Assembly: GCF_041734735.1 (NCBI RefSeq)
Contig: NC_134876.1
Coordinates: 95,347,086-95,411,085 of the forward strand
Origin: Babylonia areolata
Lineage: Eukaryota; Mollusca; Gastropoda; Neogastropoda; Buccinidae
Direction of reading: 5' to 3'
Length of the DNA: 64,000 nucleotides
The position numbers and the translations under genes were made by a program. The notes below the pieces were generated by a model. The model worked only from the letters and a program-made list of their open reading frames with translations, ran no database searches and was not told the DNA's origin. Below are positions 1 to 10,257 of this stretch, piece by piece. Position 1 is the first letter of the stretch; every line of letters begins with the position of its first letter.

Positions 1-450
1 ATATTAAAGTCACCTAATAGTATCATTTCACCTGAAGACAAAGAAGCTTCTTCCATCATCAGCAAAAACGTATTTATCCAACTAGTTACATGTTCAGCTG
101 GATTTCTGTAGATAAAGCTGAGTAGGATAGGTTTTGATTTTTAAAGCGTATTTCGATCCATACAGATTCATCTTCATGATTTTCGAGTGATTCAATTCGT
201 TTTACGTTAATGTTTTGTTCAGTGTGTACAACAAGGCCTGTTTCTCTAGCGCACGCTGGGTCATTACGAATAATACGATAGTCTGTTAATTGTAAATCAG
301 AGTCCAAAATATGGTCTGTTAGTCTTGATTCAGCAAATCCGAATTTCTGAAATTATTTTCTGGAGTTTGAAAGGACATGGGATACATCAGCTAGTTTGTT
401 GATGATATGATTGATATTCAGATAACCTACTTTGAAATCAACGGATATTG
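1..450 (-). mobile_element. LINE endonuclease fragment, runs off the left edge
   Basis: Minus-strand remains of the N-terminal apurinic-like endonuclease of a non-LTR retrotransposon. The domain opens near 445 with GYLNINHIINKLADV, whose NIN resembles the first catalytic Asn strand. It continues through DSDLQLTDYRIIRND (about 305-260) and ESVWIEIRFK (about 165-140), and reaches RNPAEHV near 105 and LLGDFNI at 3-20, the GDFN catalytic motif. The frame switches at least twice, so the copy is broken. The rest of the endonuclease and the reverse transcriptase would lie left of the window. It is a separate insertion from the LINE that starts at 640, because that element has its C-terminal end there. 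The family is probably CR1-like; the clade is an inference. Confidence 0.75.
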
Positions 451-551
451 GCCAAGCATTGAGTGTTTTAATCATGGAAAAGAAAAAGTGAATACAACAG
501 TATTCAAGATAACGTTTATGATACAATGATACAATGGAAGAGAAGAGTAAA

Positions 552-552
<1 letters not shown>

Positions 553-595
<43 letters not shown>
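553..595. repeat. (CA)n microsatellite
   Basis: About 21 uninterrupted CA units lie between two LINE fragments. Open frames across it on the minus strand are artefacts of the CA repeat. Confidence 0.95.
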
Positions 596-597
<2 letters not shown>

Positions 598-642
598 ACA
601 CCGTGCACACATAACAGCAAATAAATGGCACCAATGGTTATG

Positions 643-948
643 TCAGTAAAGTGTGTACTGCCTGTCGAGGATGTATGTTCGGATTGCTGTTGGGATAAAA
701 GAACAGTTGTAGCGTGTTGTTCTTGCACGGGGTGCTCGAAACCTATCCCTTCTGTTTTCCCGTTTGGTGTTGAAGTCCGAGAAAAGAGGGTGAGCTTCGT
801 CATTTAAAATTGAGCAAAATCTACCTGCCATCTTTTTTCGGTAAACTGTGTCAAAGTTATCCTGTTTTCTGCCCACCACCCCATTTGCTTTTTTAAGAAG
901 TTTGTCGAATCGGTCTTTGTCTTGTTTGGTCACGTTACCGCCCAACAT
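643..948 (-). pseudogene. C-terminal tail of the interrupted LINE
   Basis: This frame holds KKANGVVGRKQDN, then AGRFCSILNDEAHPLFSDFN and RFRAPRARTTRYNCSFIP, ending TAIRTYILDR. These are the conserved closing motifs of this LINE family. It reads on from the RT core at 1249 after about 300 bp of frame-shifted sequence (949-1248), which lies between thumb and tail. The element's 3' end is near 640. Confidence 0.75.
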
Positions 949-1248
949 ACTGAACCATAAAACAAAACGCTAGAAACAACAGAACAATAAAACGTTTGTA
1001 GTATCTTGTTGCATACATTAAAAGATCCTGATTTCCTGAGACAATACAACCGACTGTTTACTTTCTTCACAAGTGCATTTGATTTTTCATTCCATGATAA
1101 TTGGCTGTCCAGAATTACCCAAAGGTACTTGTAAGTATTAACCTGTTCAACAGCCTCTCCCTTGATGACAGTTTAATTAGTTCTGGGTTTCTTCTTCCTG
1201 AAATCAATGACAAGTTCTTTAGTTCTGTTGACATTTAACTCTAGGTAG

Positions 1249-1876
1249 TTAGCACCAAGTGGTAAAATTGTCGATTTCCTGTCTGTACTCTGTCTCTTTC
1301 TCATCAGTTAAAAGTCCTGTCAGCGCTGAATCGTCAGCGAACTTGACGAGTGGACAGGATTCTGCGCCCCTTCGACAGTCAGCTGTATACAGAGTAAAAA
1401 GGAAAGGTAACAGCACTGTACCCTGGGGTGCACCAGTGTTAGTGCATAAAATACTGGAGACAGAGTCTTTGATTTTAACAAATTGGGGTCTGTTGGTGAG
1501 GTAGTCTAGAATCCATAAAACAGTCAGAGAGTCAACTTTCATCTGTAAAAGCTTCTTAGCTAAAAGGTGGGGCTGAATAGTATTAAAAGCACTCGACAAA
1601 TCAAAAAACATCAAACGGATATATGTACCAGACTTGTCTAAATATTCATACATCTTATTCAACATAATCAACAAAGCATCATCAACATTTCTGTCCCTCC
1701 TGTATGCAAATTGTAGCGGGTCTAAAAAAATCCTTCACGAATCTCTGCAATTGAATCAGAACTATCTCAAATATTTTCATTACGGCAGATGTTAGAGCCA
1801 CAGGGCGGAGGTCGTTCATGTACTTAACTGGTGTTTTCTTGGGGACAAAAACGACACAAATGGAGGGAATCTTACT
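1249..1876 (-). pseudogene. RT core of the interrupted LINE
   Basis: Minus-strand RT. FVPKKTPVKYMNDLRPVA (about 1840-1790) opens the fingers region. After a frame change near 1725-1700 the frame from 1674 shows FFDLSSAFNTIQ (about 1610-1570, first catalytic Asp), GAPQGTVLLPFLFTLYT (about 1434-1384) and VKFADDSALTG (about 1344-1312, catalytic Asp pair). The catalytic residues survive but the frame is broken on both sides. Confidence 0.8.
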
Positions 1877-1885
1877 CTGGTTCAG
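1877..1885. repeat. Target-site duplication, 3' side of nested LINE
   Basis: CTGGTTCAG is repeated exactly at 3517-3525. The host LINE frame reads through a single copy, which proves the duplication. The last bases also resemble the hexamer tail, so the exact edge can shift by a few bases. Confidence 0.85.
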
Positions 1886-3516
1886 GTTCAGGTTCAGGTT
1901 CAGGTTAGGGGCTGATGTTGATCATCGTAGCCTCACGGCTTTTTACGCCCCATCTCATTTATGATTAGCACAAGGCCTCAAGGCCTTCTTTATGCTATGT
2001 CGTTATCAGTCTTGTCTCAGTCTAAATAGACCCAGTTACAGTTATCTTGGACTATCAAAGTCAAACCAGATGTCTTTTAAAATTTTGTAATTATCGATAA
2101 GGTTCTTGAAGTTGTAAGTATTGGAAGCATACTTGATGTTAGTGGTTAGTTTGTTCCAGTCGTTAGTAACCCTATAACTGAAAGCAAATTTCCTTGTGTT
2201 ATTGTTATGTCTCTGTTTATTAATTTTATCAACACTGTTTCTTGTTTCCATATTAGTATCTGGCGGTGAATCAAAGAAGTGATCTTTTTTGATATCGTCT
2301 ATACCATTACAGATCTTATAGGCTTGAATCAAATCTCCTCGTTTTCGTCTTGCTTTCATTGAGGGTAATTTTAGGAATTTCAGTCTTTCTTCGTAAGACA
2401 AATCCTTAATTTCATGCACCAGTTTAGTAGCACGTCTTTGCACTCTTTCAATAGTAATTGATTGACGTATTAGTCTAGGACACCAGGCAGGGAGACCATA
2501 CTCCAAGAGAGGTCTTACAAGAGCTTTATAAAGTCGGAGAAAAATATCCTTATCAATAAACGAAAAAGTACGTTTAATAATACCCAGCCTTTGATTTGCC
2601 TTGTTAACAACTTGGTTAATATGTCTGTCAAACAGTAAGTCTTTATCAAACGTCACTCCTAAGTCTTTCTCCTCTTCACATTTCACAATATTGGTTATTT
2701 CGTCGTCGTCTTTCATTACATAGTTATGTTTTGGGTTTGTTCGACCAATGTGTAATACTTTGAATTTGGAAGCATTAAAGTATAAGTTCCATTTTTCCGA
2801 CCATTCTATCAAGGAGTCAATGTCATTTTGCATTATATGTCGTGAACTTGGTGAACAGTAAAGTTTAGTGTCGTCTGCAAAAAATTTACATACACTTGAT
2901 ACTGTTTGAGGCAAGTCATTTATAAAGAATGCAAAAAGTATGGGTCCTAAGATACTACCCTGTGGAATTCCACTAAGGACCATTGCTTCCTCTGAATAAC
3001 TATCTCCCACCTTAACTCTTTGTTTTCGGTTTGTGAGAAAATCCCTAGTCCAATTTAATACTTTTCCTGACATTCCATAAGATTCTATCTTTTTTTTCTT
3101 TTTTTTTAATAATCTCTGGTGTGGCACAGAATCAAAAGCTTTCTTAAAGTCTAAGTAAAGCACATCAATATTTTCGCCCCTGTTTATCATTTGTGTGAAG
3201 TCTTCCATGACTTCTAGTAACTGAGTTACACATGATCTGTGTTTCCGAAATCCGTGTTGGCATTCCGCATACAAACAATTTTCTGTCATATGATCAACAA
3301 TAGTATCTCTTACATATGATTCCAGAACTTTACATGTTATACAAGTCAAACTAACAGGTCTATAGTTTCCAGGGTCAGTTCTTGTACCTTTTTTAAATGT
3401 TGGCGTTACTGTAGCCATCTTCCAGTCATCTGGCATTACCATTTGTTCAACTGATTTATTAAACAATATGCATAGCGGTTCTGCTAGCTCTTCACTTAAC
3501 TCTTTCAGAATCCTTG
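1886..3516 (-). mobile_element. CR1-like LINE, 5'-truncated, nested
   Basis: A 1631-bp insert bounded by the direct repeat CTGGTTCAG. It begins abruptly in the RT domain (PARILKELSEELAEPL), as expected from incomplete reverse transcription, and ends in a 3' UTR (1886-2041) closing with TTCAGG-type hexamer repeats. CR1 elements typically end in short microsatellite tails rather than poly-A. Its intact RT frame and its clean target duplication suggest it is much younger than the host LINE. Confidence 0.88.
2042..3466 (-). CDS. Reverse transcriptase of the nested CR1-like LINE
   Basis: A 474-residue open frame, open further upstream to 3516, encodes the RT and C-terminal region. It copies LINE RNA into DNA at the target nick. 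Visible motifs are NYRPVSLTC (residues about 33-41), YLDFKKAFDSV (about 105-115) with the first catalytic Asp, GIPQGSILGPILF (about 165-177) and FFADDTKLY (about 194-202) with the catalytic Asp pair. The C-terminal part has KDLGVTFDKDL and a tail with KFLKLPSMKARRKRGD. A run of six lysines (near 3087-3105) interrupts the segment after motif A and looks like in-frame homopolymer growth. No endonuclease is present, so the copy is not autonomous, but this frame is unbroken to its stop. Confidence 0.88.
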   Translation of the reverse strand: MFNKSVEQMVMPDDWKMATVTPTFKKGTRTDPGNYRPVSLTCITCKVLESYVRDTIVDHMTENCLYAECQHGFRKHRSCVTQLLEVMEDFTQMINRGENIDVLYLDFKKAFDSVPHQRLLKKKKKKIESYGMSGKVLNWTRDFLTNRKQRVKVGDSYSEEAMVLSGIPQGSILGPILFAFFINDLPQTVSSVCKFFADDTKLYCSPSSRHIMQNDIDSLIEWSEKWNLYFNASKFKVLHIGRTNPKHNYVMKDDDEITNIVKCEEEKDLGVTFDKDLLFDRHINQVVNKANQRLGIIKRTFSFIDKDIFLRLYKALVRPLLEYGLPAWCPRLIRQSITIERVQRRATKLVHEIKDLSYEERLKFLKLPSMKARRKRGDLIQAYKICNGIDDIKKDHFFDSPPDTNMETRNSVDKINKQRHNNNTRKFAFSYRVTNDWNKLTTNIKYASNTYNFKNLIDNYKILKDIWFDFDSPR

Positions 3517-3525
3517 CTGGTTCAG
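3517..3525. repeat. Target-site duplication, 5' side of nested LINE
   Basis: CTGGTTCAG matches 1877-1885. It lies between the RT N-terminus of the host LINE (above 3526) and the truncated 5' end of the inserted LINE. Confidence 0.85.
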
Positions 3526-3864
3526 AGACTGATTAAAAATCATAGTTAAAATTTTATAAAGTCGTTCTGCACAGTGACTGAGGGTGATCGTTTTGACACA
3601 ATCCGGCCCAGCTTTTTTTTCTTTTTTTTTTTTTAATACTCTTTAATTGTTTGAGAAGTCGTCCTCAGAGATAACTATTCTCTCCCCTTGTTGGTCTGAG
3701 GGAATCTTGGTCAGGAAATCAGTCAGCTCTGTTCTATCGTCACTGAAATCATGACAGTCAAAACGTGCATAAAATGCGTTCAGTTTGTCTGCTTCCTCAG
3801 CTGAACAAGTCGTTACCGATTCTGTTTCTCCCTTTCTAGCTTTGTACCCACTCATCAAATTCAA
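3526..3864 (-). pseudogene. LINE linker and RT N-terminus, upstream of the nested insertion
   Basis: A minus-strand frame holds AFYARFDCHDF and ISEDDF, the usual linker before the RT of this LINE family. After an A/T-rich run at 3611-3634 it resumes as KAGPDCVKTITLSHCAE and then IFNQSLNQ, where the first RT motif (KA-GPD) is recognisable. The sequence stops at 3526 at the edge of the nested LINE and continues at 1876. Confidence 0.7.
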
Positions 3865-4064
3865 CCCTTCCCAAACCCCCTTTCATATCATTACCAATTA
3901 ATTTAGCTTCTATTTTGCGTTTGTACTCTTCTTTGCCATTCTTTAATTATATTTTGACATTTTTCTGTGCCTCTTTCAGTTCATCCTTGTCTTTGTTTAA
4001 AAAAAAAAAAAAAAAAAAGAAGAAAAAAAAAAAGCTTTTTCCTTTATATTAAGTGTTGTTTTAA

Positions 4065-5188
4065 TCATTTTGGTAATCCATGGTTTGTTATTTGGGAAAA
4101 TAATATTTCTTTACCTGGAACGACACAGTCCTCACAAAATTTAATGTATTCTGTCACAGCACACACATCTTCTGCTGCATCCACAAACACATTCCAGTCC
4201 GTGCTATCGAGACAGCCCCTCAACGTCTCAACGGCGTCAACAGACAAATCACGAACTGTTCTCGTCACAGGCGCTTGCCATTTAACAAGGGGTCTGTCGC
4301 GTGGAATCATGTGCACCAGGTTGTGATCAGATCCTCCAAAGGGTGGCAGCCGAAGAGATGTGTAAGAGTCTCGCACGTTAAACAGGTCAACAGTCTTGTC
4401 CTTGCGTGTTGGTACAGTAACATGTTGGTAAAAATTCGAAACTGATTTACTAAGACAGCAGGGGTTAAAATCACCAGTTAAAATTTTCAACGAGTCGGGT
4501 GCCTTTGTGTCGAGCCATACATATGACCAGCAAGTGAGTTCACAACTTCGCTGATATTGACACGTGGGTGAACATCTACAAGTGACAAATGCACGTGCGA
4601 AAACTCTCTTGGCAGGAAGTAAGGCCTCAGTCCAAGGGTCATGACCTCCAGAGCAGGTGAGCAAAGTTTACTTTCAACAGAAATGTTATAGGGATGACAC
4701 CACTGTTTATTTACATATGCACACACACACCCTCCCCCTTTCCTCCCTGCCTCATTTGTTCTATCCCCCCACCCCCTGAATAAAGCAAAACCATCTAGAG
4801 CTACAAATGTGTCAGGTATAAAACTGTCAAGCCAAGTTTCAGTGAAACACATTAGACTGCATGTTTTAAAATCACTGAAAGAGAGGGTACAAGCGGAAAG
4901 TTCGTCCATTTTCTTTTTGATCGATTGCACATTTCCCTGTATCACAGATGACAGATAAGGTTTGTTCTGTCTGATCATATTCCTGGCTCTAATTCCACCC
5001 TTTCGTCCTCTCCTACGAAGCTTCAGCTCCTTAGGTAAATCCAGCTGAGGCCTGATCATCGCTGCCTCCGAATCACGAAGCCGAAGCAGGTCCGCCATGT
5101 TGTAATGGAGGAGCGGAAGAACCCGGACATTGTTGTCAACCGTCGACTGGGAAAAGCAGCCACACACAAGCAGAAACAGCAACAGCAC
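4065..5188 (-). pseudogene. LINE endonuclease domain
   Basis: Two overlapping minus-strand frames together cover an apurinic/apyrimidinic-type endonuclease, which nicks target DNA during LINE insertion. A basic stretch RRRGRKGGIRARN (near 5010-4970) precedes SVIQGNVQSIKKKMDEL, the start of the domain. CFTETWLDSFIPD (about 4850-4810) carries the catalytic Glu. GGGCVCAYVN lies near 4735-4705. In the second frame LTGDFNPCC (about 4480-4455) carries the Asp/Asn pair, and FGGSDHNLVHMIP (about 4345-4305) the SDH motif. The frame change falls around 4560-4490. The parent element is the LINE broken by the nested insertion at 1886-3516. Confidence 0.8.
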
Positions 5189-5200
5189 TCACACCAAACT

Positions 5201-5844
5201 AAACTCGACACAGTCGTTAAACATGTTGCATACTGAGGGCACTGGAAACAAACTGCAGACTAAAACAATTAAAACACGAGCCTGTAAATGCACCGTGTCG
5301 TCGCCAATGCAGCGCATGCCAAGATCACTGCATGGGTGGGGATATCATGTTCGGATATCTGACCAACAGGACGACGCTCTTGGTTTTTGGTTGAATGGTA
5401 AGGAGTTGTAATATTCCCTAGAATTTGGTACTCTCTGAGGGTAGGACGGGGGTGAGACATGTGGAAACGAATTCAGAGGAGAGTCGGATCTGCAATTGGT
5501 ATAGGTTTTAATGGGACCTTTGACTTCTATCTGGGATGCTCTTCGCCACAGGGTTTTGTGATTTTCAGCAAGTCTTGCTGTTCCTCTGGTATTCGTGTGC
5601 TTTGTACTGCTGTACAGACCTGTGTCAGACGCAAAAAGAAGAAATTTGTCAATGAAAACAATACTGTGTTGTTGTTGTTTTTATTGGGTTTTTTTTTTTT
5701 TTTTTTTACATATTTCTTTTAGATTTAGGTTTGAGGGCGTTATGCCATTGTTGAAAAGATGATTCCCCTCTGGCAGGTAATCTGGAGTTGAAAGCTACAC
5801 GTGCGTGGGGGGAGGTTTTAGAACACAGAATAAAAAGTTCATTC
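5201..5844. other. No gene seen; possible LINE 5' UTRs and a T-run
   Basis: No convincing frame or motif is visible. The left part may be the 5' UTR of the minus-strand LINE, and the right part the 5' leader of the plus-strand RTE element. A T-run at 5689-5708 could be a degenerate tail. Confidence 0.4.
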
Positions 5845-6665
5845 CATGTTTCTGGGGATACTGGACCTGCGGGGCAAGAGTTCATCCCAAGCCCTGCGGC
5901 GATGGAGAAGTGGCAACGGAGACAGGCAGAGGATGCTGCTGGCAGTTCCTAGTCACGACTCTGCACGCAGGCGGCTGTGGGGTGATGGTCGTCCGCCGCA
6001 GACTGGGGCAGATACGGCGCCCGTATCCTCCCAGAGCGTCAGAGCAACCATTTTTAGGGACAGCACTGCTCTCCCCACACGGGGAAGGGGAGATAAAAGG
6101 ATCCCTAAACAAAGCCTGCCTCAACTAGTACCTAGTTGGAAACCGCACCTACTTGGACATCTAACACTAGCGGTCGAAAACAACCAAAGAAAAGAACCAG
6201 GAGTCATGCCGTGACTCTGGGTGCCTGGAATGTTCGCACCCTTTTGGACAGAGACGACAGACCAGAAAGGCGCACAGCGCTCATTGCTAGAATGCTTGAC
6301 CGCTACCAGGTGGACATAGCAGCCCTGAGCGAAACCAGGTTTGCCGGTGAAATCCAGCTGGAGGAAGTCAAAGCCTTTGACATAGACATCGCTTCCTGGG
6401 AAACTGATGCTCTTGACCGCTCTCGCTGGAGGATGCTGTGCTCTAGTGGCATAAAGACGTTTGAAAACAAGAGAACGCTGACCATTAAGGAGAAGCGTGA
6501 GCGAAGGAAGCAGGGCTCAACTTCTGGAGACGTTTCCCTTTGCAACACCTGTTGGAAGTGCTGCGCATCCAGAACTGTCCTCTTCTCCCATATGAGGACA
6601 CACACCGACAGATAAGCCTGTCTGCTTACTCATCCGTGGGTCCGACAGGAGACTCCATCATCATC
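5845..6665 (+). mobile_element. RTE-like LINE, internally deleted
   Basis: A plus-strand element of only about 820 bp that keeps both ends of an RTE-type LINE. It has a GC-rich leader (5845-6135), the first part of the endonuclease, and then a direct jump to the last part of the protein and a 3' UTR ending in an ATC-rich tail (6654-6667) before a T-run. The whole RT is missing. The deletion lies near 6371-6378 and leaves the frame open. Such shortened copies could be mobilised by full-length relatives, two fragments of which lie at 27,480 and 41,000. Confidence 0.7.
6136..6615 (+). CDS. Deleted RTE ORF: endonuclease start fused to zinc-finger tail
   Basis: A 159-residue open frame. Residues about 25-80 match the RTE endonuclease start: LGAWNVRTLLDRDD, RRTALIARMLDRYQVDIAAL, then SETRFAGE with the catalytic Glu. 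From about residue 80 the text is the RTE C-terminus: DIDIASWETDALDRSRWR, then a basic helix KEKRERRKQ. It ends in a C2H2 finger with C136, C139, H152 and H156 (C-X2-C-X12-H-X3-H). The two pieces are normally some 700-800 residues apart. The fusion is in frame and has no stop. No enzyme activity is expected because most of the nuclease fold is absent; binding of nucleic acid by the finger is conceivable. Confidence 0.65.
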   Translation: METAPTWTSNTSGRKQPKKRTRSHAVTLGAWNVRTLLDRDDRPERRTALIARMLDRYQVDIAALSETRFAGEIQLEEVKAFDIDIASWETDALDRSRWRMLCSSGIKTFENKRTLTIKEKRERRKQGSTSGDVSLCNTCWKCCASRTVLFSHMRTHTDR

Positions 6666-6774
6666 AGCATGTATATATATTTTTTTTTTTTCAGACTAAA
6701 ATTTATACTTGATTATTATTTTTTTTTAAATTAAAAAAAAAAATTGTATTGTTTTTTTTAAAAATTAAGCTGTC

Positions 6775-6894
6775 TTTCAAACTGTCACCCAAAGATATGT
6801 CTTTCAAACTGCTGCCCCCCAATATATGTCTGTTAAACTGTCGCCCCAGGATATCTCTCCTTGAAACTGTTGCCCCAAAATACATGTTCTTTAC
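6775..6894. repeat. Minisatellite A, left part (~30 bp unit)
   Basis: Four copies of a unit like AAACTGTCGCCCCAAGATAT plus TTGTCCTTTC-like spacer. The array resumes at 8225 after a 1.33-kb interruption. Confidence 0.85.
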
Positions 6895-8224
6895 TGTGAT
6901 GAAAGTCATGACATCGAAGCAGACTTTTTTTTCGCGTGGCATTACACTTTGTTTGAAAGAGGCAATTTTGTTATATGCATGGTTACACGAGGCGCATGGT
7001 GCGCTCGAGTGAACATTTTTCATGTACGGATGCTCAGGTGAGAGCTCAGGTAGATGCATGCTCTCCGGCACAACGTGTGTTCTCACCGATCTGTGAGGAC
7101 CTTCGGCTTACAGCCGCAGAGAACTTCGGCTCTGAGACCCTAGTGCTCAGGTGAGAGTGGAAAAAAAAACTTGGAATATTTCTGGTCTTTATTTTATTTC
7201 ATTGTTATAGCGTCGATGTATTAAGTTGGATAAGTTTATTTGCATGTGCATTTGATGGTCGTTTTGCTTTTTGGTCTTTTTTTTTTTTTTAAAGGCAATG
7301 TTATTATATTATCATACTGTTTCTAAACTTGGCAGTAAGATTCCTTTTTGTCAAAGTGTTCATAATGTCATTGCTTCTGTGACAGGGAGAAAGAATATAG
7401 TTTTGCTTACACTTCATTTTACCTAATCCTTGTATCATTATTTGAATTAATTCCACTGATACTTCTTCACGCTTAACGTGGCGATAGCCTTGAGATGGCC
7501 TTAGTGGTCGGCGAGGCTCTGAGCACCATAATTTGATTTGATTTGATTCTTCGCAACGCTGGAATAATGGAATATAAATTTGTGATATGTAATTACGAGC
7601 GCTTGTTTGGAAAAGATATGATTGCATTCGGAAGACAGAAAGAGGCTAAAAGATAACTACTAGCACGAAGACGATAGGTAAAGAATCATGACTTTATAAT
7701 TGGTAATTTAATGGTGAGGATGATGTGTGACTGAACCTAGAAAAGTTAGTGAAATTGTACAGGGCACACACGCACCCACTCACACACATGTGACTGACGG
7801 GACTTACGGACAAGACAAGATGAACTGAAAGTATTTTTATTTTGGTTTAAAGAGCTTGCCAAGACCCAGCCGCAACAGCAGCAGCAGTAACCGCTGATGG
7901 TGCTACGGTGGAGAGCAGCCAAGCTATGAAGAACACGCTGAGGAGCAGCCTGTGTCCTGGACCGAGGACTGGAGTGAAACGGACTTGGACTGAGTATTCT
8001 CGTTATGTGCTGTGTAGTGTGTTGTGTGTTGTTGCCCTTCGTAGTTAGTACGAGTGTGTGAGTGAATGTGTTTTTTTTTAAATATAGTTTCTTTTTTGTA
8101 TATAAATATTTGCAAAGATATCCGATATCCGTCTCCTGTGGTTCTTTTTTATGCACGTGAACATGTCTGACTGAGAGGAGTGAGATGTGAAGTTTTCTGA
8201 ACCGGTATGAATGGGTGTCTTTAC
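6895..8224. mobile_element. 1.33-kb insertion splitting minisatellite A
   Basis: The sequence between the two halves of the array. TCTTTAC occurs at both edges (6888-6894 and 8218-8224) and may be a 7-bp target duplication. Inside there is no protein domain. A segment at 7480-7548 ends in three TTTGA-type repeats after GGCGAGGCTCTGAGCACC and looks like the 3' tail of a SINE or LINE. The frames over 7304-7627 and 7746-8243 show no family resemblance. Element class unknown; it may be composite. Confidence 0.45.
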
Positions 8225-8945
8225 ACTTACACTGTCGCCCCAAGATAATGTCCTATAAACTGTCGTCCCAGGATATATGTCCTTTAAACTGTCGAGTCCA
8301 AGATATCTCTCCTTAAAACTGTCGCACATAGATATGTCCTTTAAACTGTCGCTCCAATATATATGTCCTTCAAACTGTCGCCCCAAGATGTGTACCCTTT
8401 AAACTGTGGCCCCAGGATATCTGTCCTTTAAACTGTCGCCCTAGAATATATGTCCTTTAAACTGTCGCCCTAAAATATATACCCTTTAATCTGTTGCCCA
8501 AAATATATGTGGTTTAAACTGCAACCTCAAGATTTTTTTTGATTTTTTTTTTTTAATGTCGCCCAAAGATATGTCCTATAAACCGCCGCTCCAAGATATT
8601 TGTCCGTTAAACTGTCGCCCCACGATATATGTCCTTTACACTGTCGTCCCAAGATATGTCATTCGAGATATCGCCCCATGATATATGTCCTTTACACTGT
8701 CGCCCCGAGATATACGTCATTCAAGATATCGCCCCACGATATATGTCCTTTACACTGTCGTCCCAAGATATTACATTCGAGATATCGCCCCATGATATAT
8801 GTCCTTTACACTGTCGCCCCAAGATATACGTCATTCAAGATATCGCCCCACGATATATGTCCTTTACACTGTCGCCCCAAGAAATATGTCCTTCAAACTG
8901 TCGCCCCAATATAAATGTCATTTACACTGTCGCCCCAAAACATGT
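8225..8945. repeat. Minisatellite A, right part (~30 bp unit, 60-bp dimers)
   Basis: About 24 copies of the unit seen at 6775. From 8600 on, two variants alternate (CTTTACACTGTCGCCCC and ATTCAAGATATCGCCCC), giving a 60-bp higher-order unit. Open frames here merely follow the repeat. Confidence 0.92.
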
Positions 8946-9454
8946 GTTCAGCTCGCGCTAGACGTGCAGTGCCAACAGCCAGGGCCAAGGGCGAGAAAGA
9001 TGGTCGACACTACACGTTGTGAAATGAAAGACTGGGGAAATGACTGGAGTGCGTTTTCCGTGAACTGACATGAAATCTGCAACATGTTTCCTCCTTCGAC
9101 TTTTTGGTTTAGTATTTCAACAGTGGATTAAGTGCTTGTCATCCACCAGTGAGCCTGCAGCAGATGTGAACCGGCAACCTCCTTCCTACCAAAGTTATTC
9201 CGGCAAATCATATCAAGCATATCAATTTGAGAGTTACAATTTCAGATTGCAAGTCATTAACAAGATATCCATTTCACCCCAGCCGACATGACTGAGCGGT
9301 TGGCATAATTGATTGTCGATTTGCAGATCTTGCAGATCAGGGGCTTCAATCGTCAGCGTGTGCAATACCAAGTTACCTCCCTTCCACCCATACTATGCAT
9401 TAGCAAGTAACCTCCGTTCCACACACACTGTGCAATAGCCGACACACTGACATG
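8946..9454. other. Unique spacer with a weak tRNA-like stretch
   Basis: No gene is seen. At 9286-9356 the text GCCGACATGACTGAGCGGTT followed by GGGGCTTCAATCG resembles a degraded tRNA-type promoter (A box then B box), possibly a SINE head. The support is weak. Confidence 0.35.
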
Positions 9455-10257
9455 TAGAAAAAGACAGACAGATTCACCGACACATAGACATGTTGAAAAA
9501 ACCCCAAACAGATTCACGGACAAAGACATGCAGAAAAGGACAAACATGCAAACACATTCACCAACACACAGACAAATTAACATGTAGAAAACGAAAGGCA
9601 GACAGACAGATTCACCTACACACAGACACATTGACATGTAGAAAAAGACATACAGACAGATATACCGACACAAGGAAAAAGACTGACAGACAGATTCACC
9701 GACACACAGACACGTAGAAAAGACAGACAGACAGATTCACTGACACACAGACGTGTAGAAAAGAGAGACAGACAGACAGACAGACAGACATAGATTCAAC
9801 GACACACAGACACACTGACGTGCAGAAAAAGACAGACAGATTCACCGACACACAGACATGCAGAAAAGACAGATTCACAGACATACACACATGTAGAAAA
9901 AGACAGATTCACCGACACACAGACATGCAGAAAAAGACAGATTCACCGACACACAGACACATTGCCATGTAGAAAAGACAGACAGACAGATTCATCAACA
10001 CAGAAACATGTAGAAAGACAGACTAACAGATTCACCGACACACAGACATGCAGGAAAAGACCGACAGATTCACCGATACACAGACACACTGACATGTAGA
10101 AAAAGACAGAAAGACAGACAGGCAGACACACAGACAGATTCACTGATACATACATGCCGAAAATAGATTCACAGACATGTAGAAAAAGACAGATTTACCG
10201 ATACACAGACGTGCAGAAAAAGATAGACAAAGAGACAGACAGACATACAGACAGAAA
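9455..10257. repeat. Minisatellite B, left part (~36-45 bp unit)
   Basis: Irregular units built from GACAGACAGATTCACCGACA followed by CACAGACATGTAGAAAA. About twenty copies vary in length by gain or loss of GACA tetramers. It resumes at 11,140. Confidence 0.92.
10241..10257. repeat. 17-bp target duplication, left
   Basis: AGACATACAGACAGAAA is identical to 11140-11156. Because the surrounding array is itself rich in GACA, a chance match is possible, but shorter matches would then be expected. Confidence 0.65.

Larger units (their letters stand above)
640..5200 (-). mobile_element. Rex1/CR1-like LINE, carrying a nested LINE
   Basis: A long minus-strand non-LTR retrotransposon. Its parts in order are the endonuclease (5188-4065), a linker and RT N-terminus (3864-3526), the RT core (1876-1249) and the C-terminal tail (948-643). 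A CR1-like LINE sits at 1886-3516 inside it. Removing that insert and one copy of the 9-bp target duplication joins the RT reading frame directly: codons for SLNQ are followed by SKIPSICVVFVPKK and then NDLRPVALTS. The C-terminal tail with SHPLFSDF-like and SFIPTAIR motifs is typical of the LINE family common in fish and molluscs around Rex1/CR1; here it reads AHPLFSDFN and SFIPTAIRT. Several frame changes show it is inactive. The 5' limit is uncertain and may reach about 5450. Confidence 0.8.

Noticed and set aside
5882-6124. Minus-strand 80-residue frame
   Set aside because: Shadow of the GC-rich RTE leader on plus.
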